From Tolypeutes matacus (taxonomy: Eukaryota > Chordata > Mammalia > Cingulata > Chlamyphoridae), in contig JAKSZT010054324.1 of the NCBI GenBank assembly GCA_026826555.1, positions 8,007,973-8,071,972 of the forward strand: 64,000 bases of DNA, written 5' to 3'. Of this stretch, positions 1 to 12,359 are shown piece after piece (position 1 is the first letter of the stretch; every line of letters starts with the position of its first letter). The notes under the pieces were generated by a model. The model made no database searches and was not told the DNA's origin. It worked only from the letters and a program-made list of their open reading frames with translations. A program made the position numbers and the translations under genes.

Positions 1-806
1 CTCTCTGTGAGTATTCTAAACTCACCTTCATTTTTGAAAGACAATCTTGCCAGATATAAGAGTCTAAGCTGGCAGTTTTTCTCTTGCAATATCTTAAATA
101 TATCATATCTCTATCTTCTTGCTGCCATGGTTTCTGATGATAAATCAGCACTTAATCTTGTTGGGCATTCCTTGTGTATGATGAATTGCTTTTCTCTTGC
201 TGCTTTCAGAATTCTCTCTTTATCTTTGGCATGTGACATTCTGATTAGTTTGTATCTGGGAGTAGGTCTATTCAGATTTATTCAGACTGGAGTACTTTGT
301 GCTTGGAAATGGATATCTTTGTCCTTCAAAAGAGTTTGGAAATTTTCTACCACTATTTCCTCGAATATTCCCTCTGCCCCTTTTCCCTTCACTTCTCCTT
401 CTGGGACACACATGACATGTATGTTTACACATCTCTTCCTGTTAGTTCCCTGATACCGTGCTCATTTTTTCCCATTCTTTTCTTTATCTGTTCTTTCGTG
501 TGTTCATTTTGATAGGCCCCATCTTCAAGCTCACTGATCCTTTCTTCTGCCTCTTCAAATCTACTGTTATATGCCTTCAGTTATTTTTAATTTCATATAT
601 TGTGCCTTTCATTCCCATAAGATCCGTTAATTTCCTATGTATGCTTTCAAATTCTTATTTGTGCTCACCCAGTGCCTTCATAATATCCTTAATCTCTTTA
701 GCCATCTCACTGAATTTATTAAAGAGATTTGTTTGACATCTATATATAATTGTCTCACCTCCTTTATGTCATCCAGAGATTTAGCTTGTTTCTTTGACTG
801 GGCCAT
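1..806 (-). pseudogene. L1 ORF1 remnant (copy 1)
   Basis: Degenerate L1 ORF1, the RNA-binding chaperone that coats L1 RNA in the retrotransposition particle. The start is placed at the ATG complementary to 804-806 because it aligns with the ORF1 start of copy 2 (18887). The coiled-coil segment is readable only in pieces, around 540-800. The region corresponding to the C-terminal domain lies at 1-500. No long frame remains open on the coding strand. The open frames seen here on the plus strand are antisense shadows rich in Phe, Ser and Leu. Confidence 0.7.
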
Positions 807-1097
807 ATCTCCCTGTTTCTTAGTATGGCTTGTAATTTTTTGTTGCTGTCTCAGCATCTGATTTTTTTGATGTATTTATTCTGGGCTGAGTTTCCCTCTT
901 TAGTCTAGGGCTTTCCATTTGACTGGCTTTTGGCTACGGTGCCTCTTAGGTACTTGATTCGACTTATTTTGGAACTTTATAGTGGTTCATGTTTAGCCAA
1001 TCTGAATTTTTTTCAGCTTTTATTCATCTGTTTCTTGCCCATTCTCCCTTGCTGGCTGCAGACTAGGAGCTTAGTGTGTAGTTGGTACTGTATGCCA

Positions 1098-1545
1098 TGG
1101 AAGCTGAAGCTGCCCATGTTGCTCCAGGGACCAATGAATTTCCCTCTACCTTTCTCCTCTGCCAGGGATCCATATGTAGTGATCCAAGCCTTGCAGTTCA
1201 AAACCATCTGTAGTTGCCTGGAGAGACTGATGAAGCTCCACACACCTTTCCCCCACCTGCCTGGAGTGGGGATGGAGCCACAGTTGTGGGCTGTAAAGTA
1301 AGGTGTGCAGGCCAAAACTGACTGCAGTTGCCCAGATATACTGACAAAGCACCACACCCACTCCTCCCCTGCCAAGAGTGGGGATAAAGGCACAGATTTG
1401 CACAACCATCTAGTCTGTGTGAGCTGAAAGCAACTGCAGTTGCCTTGAGAGGTTGGTATAGGTTCCCCAAGCTTCCTCCCTGCCAAAGGTGGGGCCAGAG
1501 CCCAGGTTAGGATAGAAATCTGATCTGAGTGGATAGAAGCTGGTG
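1098..1545 (-). repeat. L1 5'UTR tandem monomers, about 4 units
   Basis: The 5'UTR holds about four diverged units of 110-114 bp. Each has a TGCAGTTGCC-type core followed by a gagaggctga-like segment; cores start at 1209, 1323 and 1435. A partial first unit starts near 1098 and aligns with 19068 in copy 2. Copy 2 carries about nine such units, so the array differs by about five monomers between the two L1s. I infer a promoter-monomer organisation like that known for mouse L1. Confidence 0.7.
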
Positions 1546-2003
1546 CCTTCTGTCACTATAATTTTCAGTCAGCCCTGCTTCCCCTCATGCTGGAGTTGGA
1601 GTTAAAATGGATGCTACCAGCCTTTTTCAGACTTGGACAGTTTCAAACTTTAGCTGTATTTAGGACTGGACTATAGCCAGCCTAATTTACTAATCAGTAG
1701 CTGAAGTCATTGCCCAACCATCTCTTCCTACTCTGTTTTTTGGAAATGGAGCTTCCCACTCCAGTCAGGGAATAGCATCTTGGCCCACCAGTGGGGATGG
1801 GCACCTGCCTCCACCGTGTGGAGTGCTCTACTCATGAATCTTTACTGCTGATGGGCAGTCTCTTCCTTCTGTTCTTCCAAGGATGTTGCACAATGCTCTT
1901 CTGATCTCGTGAGGCCCATCCACCCAGGTGATTTAGATAGTTTCTGACTGATTACTAACTGCACTGTAGGATGAGCTGACACCTGGAATTCCCTACTCTG
2001 CCA

Positions 2004-2010
2004 CCATCTT
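2004..2010 (-). promoter_or_regulatory. YY1-type box at L1 5' end (copy 1)
   Basis: AAGATGG on the minus strand lies about 10 bp inside the inferred L1 5' terminus. The same motif sits at the 5' ends of the L1s at 20503-20510 and 58587-58594. In human L1 this site positions transcription starts. Its role here is inferred from position and conservation. Confidence 0.5.
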
Positions 2011-2020
2011 GCTCTTGCCC

Positions 2021-3484
2021 TTGAATTCATTTTTATGCTCTATGTATTATAGATGCTTATACTTTTGACATAAGTCAGTTGGACCTTGGGTACTTTGATG
2101 CATTTCCATCCTACTTGGTAATGCTGACAATTTTGAGATGCTAAATTTCACATAAAATAGATAAAAACCTTAAAATACAAACTTGAAGACAAACCTTAAA
2201 GGATTTCTATTGTGCATCTCTTGAGAAAGGTGCTGTTTATTATGTTTGAGGATTGCTTTGGTGATGAAAAGCGACAGAATTGGAAAAAGAATGAGAATGA
2301 TGTGGAACTTAGTCAGGAGTGTCATCCCTTCCTATGATTATTTTTTATAGGGGTAGCAGGAAGAGGGGAGGACAAATCATACTAATATTGCAGTCATATT
2401 CACATATCCAATTTCTTTTCATCTTTAAATGCTGAGTGATATCTTAGTTACCTGAATTGAAGCTACAAGAGAAAAAAAATGGAAGGGTGAGAGGAAGGAA
2501 GAATGTCAGATATTAAAAAAGAATGGTCAAATTTTGAAAACTGATTAGTTATTGGAAGATGAGGATGAAGTGGAGAACAAGTGAATGTTTACAACCATGT
2601 GGAAAGGAGGAAAATGGGTCAGGAGAAAGAGCTGTAATGGGCCAGAGGGACGACATTATGATTTACAACACAGGCATGTACTCTGAAAGCTAAACCCCAG
2701 GTTTTATTGCTAAAAGAGACAAGGAGGAAACAGAGACAGAGACAGAGAAAGAAGTAAAGCACTTGAATTTATAGAACACATCATAATTATCTAGAATTAT
2801 TCTTACTCTAATATAGTTACCAGAAAGTTCATTTCCTACTCTTATGGGGCATTTGACAACCTACAGAAAGAAAATGTTGAGGTCAGCTTGCTGATCTCAC
2901 TTCATTTAACAAAGCAGCAGGTCACGCCCTAGCAGTGACAGGTATACTAACATTTGCTATTATTAACAAATAATTAACCTTTTTTCCTTTCTGGTTGGGG
3001 GATAACTTCTCAACTTGAAAAGCCATTCTTCTCACTGCTTCCTGTGTTGTTATACTACTGACCTCCATATTAAGTAACAGCTCCATCATTTATCCTAGCT
3101 CTGATTTAAAGAATACTAGTTGTTTTGTTTTGTTTTGTTTTTTAAAAAAGAAACCTTTATGATCAATATGCTACCTTAAAATCACAAATGAAAGGGCTAA
3201 ATTCAATGCAGAGAATCTCTGCCTATATAATAAACAAGAGACTAATGCTGAGCAGAAACCTTAGGTAAAATGTATTCCAAACCTCTCATTTTAGAGGTGG
3301 GTAGTTTAAGACTTAAGAATTGTAAGATTTTACCCAAGTTATATAACTAGTTCATGGCAGAACAGAAGCTAAAATTACTTTCTCTGGACAGCCACTCATT
3401 CCGACAATTTGCTACCAAACCACTTTACCAAGGAGCTTACAGATGACAACACCATCATTATCACTATTATTATTTATTGCCATT
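2021..3484. other. AT-rich non-coding DNA
   Basis: No coding frame, RNA gene or clear repeat is recognised. The stretch includes a short (TTTTG)n run at 3119-3143 and purine-rich text at 2470-2760. Confidence 0.5.
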
Positions 3485-3690
3485 ATACTTTTTGAGCACA
3501 TACCATATGCTAGTACTGTTCCCTTTCAAGTCCTATCACTTCAACTAGTTCCATACCACATTTTGTATTAATTTGTATACGTTAACTCATTTCATTCTCT
3601 TAACAAGAGGTAAATTCTATCCTTGCATCTATTTTATAGATAAGGAAACCAAGGCACAGAGAGGTGGATCTTACCCATTTCTTAAGCAGA
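3485..3690 (+). repeat. MIR SINE (old tRNA-derived)
   Basis: It reads like the MIR core. A 'tttttgagcacataccatatgc' type start, 'taactcatttcattctctta' and 'agataaggaaaccaaggcac' follow in the consensus order. It is heavily diverged, with an extra segment in the middle. MIR is an ancient pan-mammalian SINE. Confidence 0.6.
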
Positions 3691-6600
3691 ATAAGGCATC
3701 ATAATGAACTCCTAGTCTACTGGCTGCTGCCTTAATGCAAACCCATAATCACTACCCGTGGTAAGTTTTAGAAGAAGTTTTTTTTATCATGTGATGTAAA
3801 ATGCAGTGAATGGATCATCTTACTGGCTGGGGAGACTGTGAAAGTGCCCTTGAATTGTGCATTGAAAAAAGCATGTGCTTGCTGAGAAGTGGGGAGAAGC
3901 ATTCCGGGTCCTGGAGTTGTGAAGATGTGACCAAAATTAGCTCAAATGGTCAAGGTGAGCTATATAAGCTATTTAATGAAAGGGATGAGTTTAGAAACAA
4001 TTTTGGGTGTTTATGTACTTTCCTTCTTTAAATTCCCGTACCTTGAATTACTTCTGTAACCCTCAAAGCATATAAGAAAATTTATACAATGTATAAATAG
4101 CTGCCATGGAAAACCGAGTGAGTGAATGAGTGAATATGACTGTATCTGTACTTATCCCTCAGATATTCATAAGATTATGTGTGGGAATATTTTAGTCTAA
4201 ACAAGGAAAACCTTGGAATCCTTAAGCTAGTTTATGCATATTAGCCATAAATTATGCATTTCCACTTGGCATCTTTTATTAAATAATTCATCCAGTTTAA
4301 ATTCTGTCTAAATATCTTTCCCCAATAATTTATAAAATCTCCTGACAGTCACCAAATTCATTTTTTCTTACTCCTTCCCTTCTGCCCTTCCTATTCTTCC
4401 CTCCTCTTACTTCTACCCACCTCTCTTCAGCACCAAGAGATAGTAATTGGAGGGGTTGCAAATATACCCAAGATGTTATTAATTTATTCTGTGTTATATA
4501 ACAGTGTCAGAATAGATAGAACATTTTATATGAGTGAAATACATGATTCATATGTTTAAGCACCCTGGAAGTTTTCAAGAGAGCTCTAATAAGAAAAAAA
4601 AAAAAGAATATCTCTCCTTCCTTCCTTTCTCTGCCATCTGCTCCCCATTTCCTTTTTACTGATGCTGCTACAGAAAATGAGGAAAACACTTTCTCAACTG
4701 AGATCAAGTAGGGCTCTTTGTACTCTGCTTTTCTTGTCTTCATAGCACAATTCTAGAGTATATCATGTGTTTTTGGCTTTCATTTTATTTGAGGGGAGGC
4801 AGACTTGGTGAATTGGCTGTCAAGTATTTTTCAATGGAGCTACAGCTTGTGCCATGATAGGAATGAGAGTGCAGGACCCAAATAGTAAATATTTAACAAC
4901 GGGGAATTATCCTTCCCTTGCTTGTATTCTGGCACAGATTTGTAATACTAATAATCAGCTTTAATGAATAGATGGCTGTGCCTGAAGTCACGGCCCTCCC
5001 AACAACAACAAATTACATGGACATCTTATTAAATTTTTTGCTGCTGATGCCTCCGTAACCTTTTACTGCAAAAATGTACTCATCCTTTGGTATGAGTAAA
5101 AACTATGCCTGGGACACTGCCTAACTCATCATAGATGCTTAGAAAAACAGTATTTATTAAATGAATAAATGCATAAATAAAGGGAGATTGAAATTTTCTA
5201 TATATTTCTGTGTATTTGTATCTCAGTGATTATGTAATAATGCTAATGCCAGTATTTATAAGGATGCTAATGATAGTAATAAGAAACCTGCATTTTCTAG
5301 TGCTTTGCAATTTGCAATACATTTTTACATATATTGACTCAACTGATTTCCATTGAGAAAGGAAAGGAGTTGAATGCACTCATGTTTTCACAGGTGGTTA
5401 GTAGTGGTGAATCTCATCCAGGTGGGTCTCTTTTTCAGTGATTCTACTAGTCATTTAATTATACTAAACTGTGACCATAATGGATTATCTTAAAACTGCA
5501 AAATATTTAAGAGTGCGGAGTGTTCATGATGTTAAACGTGAGGCTGTGTTTAAAGAAGGTATTGGGAAGGAAGAGGGTATCATCCTCAAAAATGGTAACT
5601 GTCTATTTCTTTGATGTTGTGCAAATACTACGACAAGCAAACATAGTCTTGAATATACTATATAGTATTATGGGGAACACACTATCAGATGAATATAAGA
5701 AAAGTTACATTTGAGAGCAATAATTATGTATTCTAGTGTCTATCTCTGGCAGTTTAATTCATTTATACTTTGAGAGATCACCTGCTTGCTCTTAAAAGTT
5801 TAAAGCAACATTTACTCAAATGTATAATGCAGGTTGGAAATTAGTGCAACCAAATGTGATAGACATGGAGATACACCCGATAGTCCCCCCTCAAGGAAGG
5901 ACTTGGTGCTCAGCTGCGGGAAGTACAGGCAGCAGACTGCCTCAAGCTCCCAGCTCTTTCAGGATGAGCTTCAGATACCTTGACAGTCTTCTCCACCGGT
6001 GACTGAGGGAGGATGTGGTATGAAGGCTCCAGGGCAGGCAGGGCCACTCTGATGGCCAATACTCACTCCAGAGCTTCTGGAGCTAACCCTGTTCCCCTGC
6101 CCTATCCCCTGCTTCTCTGGCGCCTAATCTCCATTCAGTGTCTACATGTGGAGTGCCTAACCCACACCACCAGAAAAATGACTCTTTATTAAATGTTTGG
6201 GAAATTCTGTGTCAAATTAAATCACCCAGATTTTTTTACTTAATAAATTCCTAGAGCCTATAACATGCTTTTATGCATTGTGGATCTCTGTGGCCAGACT
6301 CCAGTCTGCAGCATTTCCCAAACCTGACAATCAAAATTTCCCCTTTCCAGCATCTCACCAAACGATTGTTCTGCAGAAAAGCTAGGTTAGAGAATGGAAT
6401 GTCCATGGTCCACCATAGGCTGATTTCTCAGCCACAAACTTGGGTAAATATATTTGAATATATTACATGTCATCGTACCACCTGTGGGGATATAATTAGT
6501 AACAAGTTTTCTTTCTGCCCTGTAAAAACAACTGAATTAAATTTTTAAAATATCTTTTCTTTGTAAGCCTCAGGTATGAAGTACTCATGATGCCCTTCTT

Positions 6601-6709
6601 CATCTTATACCTCTCCTTACACATCCAGGGCAAAATTCAAAATTCCGTTCAGGTGCTTCCTCTATCTCACCATTATTAATTTTTTGCCCCATTTTCTTGT
6701 CACATGTCA
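3691..6709. other. Non-coding DNA, no gene recognised
   Basis: Mostly AT-rich sequence. 5860-6170 is GC-richer than its surroundings and may be a decayed repeat or LTR, but I could not assign it. Text at about 6560-6690 resembles an L2-type 3' fragment. Open frames here are short, and none shows a recognisable domain or splice-site context. Confidence 0.45.

Positions 6710-6750
<41 letters not shown>
6710..6750. repeat. (TATC)n microsatellite
   Basis: About ten near-perfect TATC/ATCT units, followed to 6810 by degenerate TATC and TATG text. The purity suggests it may vary in length between individuals. Confidence 0.95.
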
Positions 6751-6751
<1 letters not shown>

Positions 6752-8529
6752 ATCTATCACCTATATATTATCTATGCATCTGTATATCTGTATATATGTG
6801 TATGCATGTATATGTTCATGTATAATTTTTTTTCTTGAACTGTTTGAGAGTAAATTCTCAAATCCTTAAGATCTTTACCCTTAAATATTTCAATGTATTT
6901 CCTAAAAGTAAGCCGGTTCTCCTACATACCTCAGTAATGTCATCAACTTTGATAAATTTAACATAAATCCAATACCTTTAATCAGTCATCTATATTACAA
7001 TTTTGTCAATTGATCCTGTAATGTCCTTTTTAGCATATTTTCCTCCAGTATAAAGATTCAGTCTAGGGTCACATATGTTTTTAATCATCATGTCTGTTTA
7101 GTTTTGTTTTACCTGGAACAGTTCCTCAGTTTTTGTTTTTCTTTTATAACAATGACACTTTTAAAGACACAATACTTTAAAATATTTTTAGTAGTATATT
7201 CATCATTTAGTTTTGACTGATGTTTTCTCAGATTATTTATTTCCATCTGGAATACTACATAAGTGCTGTCAAGTCCTTTAGGGTATCACATCCATAAATA
7301 AGCACATGATATCTTTCTGCCCCTCATTGTTGATGTTAATTTTGTTCACTCAATCCAGGCACTGTTAGTTTGCTCTACTGTATAGATAATAAGTTTTTCC
7401 CTTTCAATTAGTAGACACCATGCAAATATTCTGATCATCATCAAAACTGCCCCCTCTAGATTTAGCACCCATTTATGATTCTTGTTTTAGCAAATCTTTA
7501 CATGATGGTTGCAAAATAATCATTTTCCACCTCTAGCACTGCCCTCACATTCATTTAGCATTCTACTGTAACCATGAACCCTTCCTTTACCCTTGTTTAT
7601 TTCGTCATTCACTCAATCGTATCAATATTATTGGTATGGACTCATGCTGACTTCAGCGACTCATTTTATTCCAGTGGTTTCTAATACACTATGTTCCTAA
7701 CCTCAATTGTCCTAGATTTGGCTAGTATTATAACTCTGGATGTTAAATGTCCTCATTGCTACTGGGGTATAATTGCCTCTAGGTCCTTTCATACCTATAC
7801 AAATGTATACACATACATGCATACATATACATACATACACACACATAGACATATTTTAAAAATCATAGGTCCATACCAACACCTACAATTCTAATCTACC
7901 CTTACATGGTTTTTCATTACATCCTCCCATTCCATTCTATATTTGCAACTCCCTTCTTCTTCTACAAGAACAACCTTGGCTCCCAGCAACATCAACATAT
8001 TTACTCATGCATAATTCTATATTTCATCTAAAATAGTTTCAGAATTGCTTCAGGCACACCGCTATAAAAACATACACCTACCAAATGGAGTTCAGGATTG
8101 ACTCAGGATCTGGCCAAGACTAAGGGAATATAGGCTAATACTGTGTTGATAAATTAGTTGGATTAATTGTTTTTATTTCTTCTTTCTTTTTTATTCTTTT
8201 TCCAGTCTCTTCCCTTCAGTATGGTTCTATTATTCATTTGAAATGTGGTTTGGTTGATTTTCTTCCGCTTTATTTCAGTTTTAATGTTTTTCCCCCTTCC
8301 CATTCTTGTTGAATTCTTTAAAAAAAATATGTAGAATATTCACATGCTTCTAAAAGTCAACACTATACAAATACATGTGAAACTGCCAATTACCAACCCC
8401 ATTGAAAACTCCACTTACTAACCCACTTTTCAGAGTAGCCCCTTCCTTACTGATTTGCAGAATTTTCTAGAAACTATCATTCAAATGCCCACCTCTTTAT
8501 GTTTATTCATAATGGGGCTTACTGCCTCA
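6751..8529. other. Non-coding DNA with a short microsatellite
   Basis: No gene recognised. A degenerate (ATAC)n/(CATA)n tract lies at about 7798-7855. The rest is AT-rich, with no repeat family I can name. Confidence 0.5.
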
Positions 8530-8935
8530 TGAGAAAACCTACTGTTTCTGAAGCTGGCTCTAAACCAGTTCTAGTAACAGAGCATGCTAGACCTCAACTT
8601 TAGAACCAAGCATAATTGCAACAGAGCATGCTCCATTTAACCCTGCCTTTTCCAAACTGGACTGGCCCATTTCATCCTTAACCATGTCACTCAGCCTCCT
8701 TTCCCAAACTAGATTGGCCCACGTCTTCTCACCCCATCCTTAGCCATTCCTTTAAGCCCACATTTCCCAGACGAGTATAAAACCCCAGTGCCTATTTTGT
8801 CTGGGGAGACTGATCTGAGGCTTGCTTCCAATCTCCTTGCTGGCTGACCATGCAATAAACTCTTTTCTCAAAATCTGGGTGACTCAGTAATGGCTTCTGT
8901 GTGCAGCAGGCAAACCGACCCTCTTGGCAGTATCA
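8530..8935 (+). mobile_element. ERV1-like (gamma-type) LTR
   Basis: LTR architecture is visible. It has a TG start (tgagaaaacc), a TATA box tataaaa at 8776-8782, a cttgcttccaatctcc segment and a polyadenylation signal AATAAA at 8854-8859. A T-rich U5 ends in CA near 8935. A leader starting with TTTGGCCACC follows at once, where a primer-binding site would lie. The TG and CA ends are my choice; the start could instead be 8523. The downstream LTR is missing, so this is a truncated insertion or a remnant of a longer provirus. Confidence 0.65.
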
Positions 8936-9650
8936 ATTTGGCCACCACAAAGGGACGAACATAAAGATCTCTGCCCAAGGCTCCATAGTCCCTGCAGGAC
9001 AGAGTTTTCCAGTCATTGATCCTGAGTGGCCGCCTAGACCAGTTAGTCTAGAGGCTTGATGACCAGGACACTCCGGTCCTCGCCAGCACTGCCAACATTT
9101 CAGTGCAGTTCAATTTCAAGAGAAGAAATAGTTCTGGGTTGGTAATTTTGTTAGGGTGCCTACTCTGGTCTCTGGTCATGGGTGCAAGTCCCACTCTGGT
9201 TACTGGGTTAGGATTTGGGTTTGAGTCCCACCTTAACCCAGCTTGGTTATTGGTTAGGATTGTGACTCTGAGTCCCACCTTAGCTGTTATCAGTTAGAAT
9301 TATGTCAAATCCCACCTTTGTCCAACCAGGTTATTATTGGGTACAGTTCCAGGCATATGAGAGCCAGTTGCCAAAGTTCTCACATTCTGGCTGTGGGTTT
9401 GAGTCTTACTCTGGTTGCCCTCCTACTGATATACCGATTGTAAAATCTTTTGTTAGCGCACCACATTCTGACTCCCTTTTCCCAGAGCATGTCCACACCA
9501 AGAATCAAGCTGGTCCTGTCACATTTGCAGAAAAGGTACAAAATTATAGTTCAAACTAATAAGTTTGTATTTCTGGTTTTTTTGGTTTTGTGTCTGACTC
9601 ATGAATAAAGATTTTCAATTGAAGCTATAAGCTTTCTATTTGGGTGTGTC
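8936..9650 (+). mobile_element. ERV1-like leader with degenerate repeat
   Basis: This sequence is contiguous with the LTR and looks like the non-coding leader of gamma-type ERVs. At 9180-9410 a degenerate motif built on 'agtcccac(c/t)' and 'ggttgggttt' recurs at 9187, 9224, 9270 and 9308, roughly every 40-45 bp. I see no intact gag frame. The assignment rests on adjacency and general style, not on a protein match. Confidence 0.45.
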
Positions 9651-11494
9651 TGTTTAATATATATATATTTATTTATATATTTATTTCCTACCTCTGGATG
9701 GTAAAGCAAATTAACAAATTAGAAATTCTTAAAAGAGCTCTATTCAAATTGTTTAAAGATAAATAAGCACTTATATACATCTATTTATACAAATAGACTA
9801 GGTGTAGATATAGATAGAGCAATACTCCTAGAGTTCCAGAAATTAAAGAAACTGAATTTCTCATACTTCCAATGCAAAAGGACTTTTCACAGAATTAAAT
9901 CCAAATATTTAAAAATCTAAGTGCATTATCAAGCTTGAGGGATTGTCTGGAGCTCCTGGCCCTGACTGTTCTGGCCTTCTGGAAGCTGGGGTTTGGGGTG
10001 CTAGTGCTTGTGGTTAAGTGGATAGCCTGGAGCTTCCTGAAGCAGCAACAATAACCCCACAATGATCAATTCCCTCTAAGAAAGCAAAAAGCCTTTCAAT
10101 GTGACTTTTAAGCTTGCCCCAGGAAACAGCAGAGGCTTCTCCAACTGTCCATGTTACATATTAGGTAAATAGATCTGGTAATTGGGAATAATTAGAAATG
10201 GGGACATAAGGGCTCTAACAAATACTAGGGCCACCTTATTTATCTTAAATCCCCTGCTCTCATTAACGTTCCTCTCAGAATACAGAAACAATTCAAATGG
10301 TGGGTCTATATACTGAGCCAGTTAGGGAAGCAGTAAGAGAAGTATGGGTTTTGTTTGGAGCTCTTTATAATAATCCTGAAGTTTGAAGGATATAAGCACA
10401 ATGAAAATGTTGCAAAATATAATTTGTCCTGTAAAAGGTTTCCTTACTTATTGTGGAGCTTCAAGGGAATTTCCCAATTTGGAATTACTTTTCCTCTAAT
10501 AATACTTTTGCGATGGTAGCCATTGTAGCAAAGGGGTAATTAAATACAATTGCCAAATTGCAAAAGTTCCAGTAAGTTAAGAAAAATGTTGGTTGAGAGC
10601 AAGAGAAGAGTTTTCCTGGATTATGCTTAAGACAAATTAAACTATTGTAGTATATTTCCTATAGCCTGACAATCGGTATGATTTTGAGTTTGGTTGTTCA
10701 TAATTTTGAAATGTTATGAAAACAAAGAAGGTTTTAACCTGAAATGGAGGAAAAATAGAAAAACACTGGCTGCATTTGTAAACCTGCAATTAAATCATGG
10801 CTTAGCCTTAATAATAAATTAGATCTCCCTACTTTTCTCTAGAAAACTGTTTTGGAAATTGTTCATAATATATCTCACAGGAATACTTATAAATGGTAAA
10901 CTGAGAAAAACAGTATTTCTGAAAAGAATCCCCTAAACAGCTATGTCTTCTGAGATATCAGTGTTTACACAACAAAAAAACTTACTATTTTATTCTACTT
11001 AGGTATGTTCTTCCTAAATTTATGTAGGCTTACTAATAAATAAGCTAACATTTTATTTATTAGAGCTTTAAAATGATGTGAAATGTCAATTTGTGCTTAA
11101 CAAAATTGAGTTATTACTTTGAAAAACTTTAGGAATATTTGTGTTATGTAGGATGTTTGAAGATGATTCAAAGATCCTTTTTGGTAACTTAAGGTATGTA
11201 GATTTGAGGTATATAAAGAATTCAGGATGTGCTTTGTTAAGGAAAAGGGGTGTGGTTTAGTTTTATAGTGAAATGACTGGTTTTCCCAAAATGAGAAACA
11301 CAAATGTGTAGTACAAAATCTAAATGACTTTTATTTGTCACAGTCAATGCTGGCAAATATTTGTTAGGCTTATATATAATTTTTAAGGGCTTTCACATTG
11401 TTTTACTCTGATGCTTCTCTAAAACAAATGCATGAAGTCAGCTACAAGCTAGAGCTTCATCTTCAACAAGGAGGGACTTTAAAAGCAAAGAAAC
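9651..11494. other. Non-coding DNA, possibly decayed ERV interior
   Basis: No open frame longer than about 70 codons and no named repeat. 9930-10450 has mixed composition and could be degraded retroviral internal sequence continuing from the LTR at 8530, but I cannot show homology. Confidence 0.35.
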
Positions 11495-11690
11495 TGGGAG
11501 CAGATGTGGCTCAGCCCATTGGGCACTCACCTCTCGTATGGGAGGTCCTGGGTTTGGTTCCCGGTGCCTCCTGGAGAAGGCATGCAAACAAATAATGAGC
11601 AGACAGATGAGTGAACTATTTGGGGAAGGGGCAGGGGGTATAAATAAAGTAAATTGAAAAAAAAATCTATTTAAAAAAAAGACAGAAATA
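11495..11690 (+). mobile_element. DAS-type tRNA-derived SINE
   Basis: A tRNA-related head, gggagcagatgtggctcag, is followed by an A-box region and a B box (ggtttggttcccg). The body is short and the tail is A-rich with imperfect aaat and aaaa runs to about 11690. It matches the other three copies in the window. I associate this family with Xenarthra from memory. Its pol III promoter boxes are diverged, and no convincing target duplication is seen. Confidence 0.8.
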
Positions 11691-11702
11691 GAAGGAAAAT
11701 AA

Positions 11703-11922
11703 TGAAAGACAAATTTGAAAAACCCACAGACAACATTGTATTCAGCAGGAAAAAATTGAAAGCTTTCCCCCTAAGTTCCAGAACAAGACAAGGATACCCA
11801 CTGTCACTGTTGTTATTCAATATAGTGCTAGAAGTTCTAGCTTCAGCAATTAGGTGAGATAAAGAAATAAAAGGAACCCAAATAGGAAAAGAAGAAGTAA
11901 AAAAAAAAAAAAAAAAAAAAAA
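11703..11922 (+). mobile_element. L1 ORF2 fragment ending in an A-tract
   Basis: The plus-strand fragment encodes part of the L1 reverse transcriptase: the conserved stretch before and through the RQGxPLSxLLFNxVLE region, broken by stops. It ends at a GKEEVK-like segment and runs straight into an A-run at 11899-11922. L1 continues well past this point in other copies (13580 onward). The RNA therefore seems to have ended, or been primed, at an internal A-rich site. Confidence 0.7.
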
Positions 11923-12359
11923 GAAAAAAGAAAAAAAGAAGAAAGCCTATTATATAGATTATTTTCTACCTCTTCATTAACAGAACGCTGATAAAAGTGT
12001 AAAGGGGAGACAACAAAATTACTATGGTCTGTGGCTGATGACCTCAATAGAAGTTAATTGTCAAATGATTTTATTTTTGGAAATCTTCTCATTTGCAAAA
12101 TGTGAATAAGGGAATTAGGGCCTAGATTGTAAACTCTTGTAGCAGTAACATTTGTTTCTGGGTTATGGTTATCATTTCTAAATTTTTGGGTGCTTTGCTC
12201 CATGTGTATGTGACCTGGTTGTTCCCTGGAAATTTGGCCATGTATGCGCTACCTGAGGCTCAGCCTGGAGTTTTCCAGCTCTGGAGGTACTGAAGGAGCA
12301 GCATTACTCCATGTAGTAGTTGTGGAAGAAGCTGAAAAAGGGAACAGATTTCATTTGTG
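11923..12359. other. Non-coding spacer
   Basis: The poly-A and AG-rich run at 11923-11945 decays into unremarkable sequence. 12236-12330 shows faint similarity to about 61150-61240, so the unnamed repeat below may begin here. Confidence 0.4.

Larger units (their letters stand above)
1..2020 (-). mobile_element. LINE-1 element (copy 1), 5' half
   Basis: This is a minus-strand L1 that enters at the left window edge. Its left end matches the ORF1 C-terminal region of the better-preserved L1 at 15618-20515: compare the text near 20-60 with 17880-17925. Reading leftwards from 2020 there is a GC-richer 5'UTR (807-2020) and then ORF1. The 5' terminus carries AAGATGG (complement of 2004-2010), the YY1-type box typical of L1 promoters. 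ORF2 and the 3' end lie outside the window, so no target-site duplication can be checked. Many stops show it is dead. Confidence 0.85.

Noticed and set aside
7..453. 148-codon plus-strand frame near the window start
   Set aside because: Antisense shadow of a minus-strand L1 ORF1; its Phe/Leu/Ser-rich composition is the usual result.
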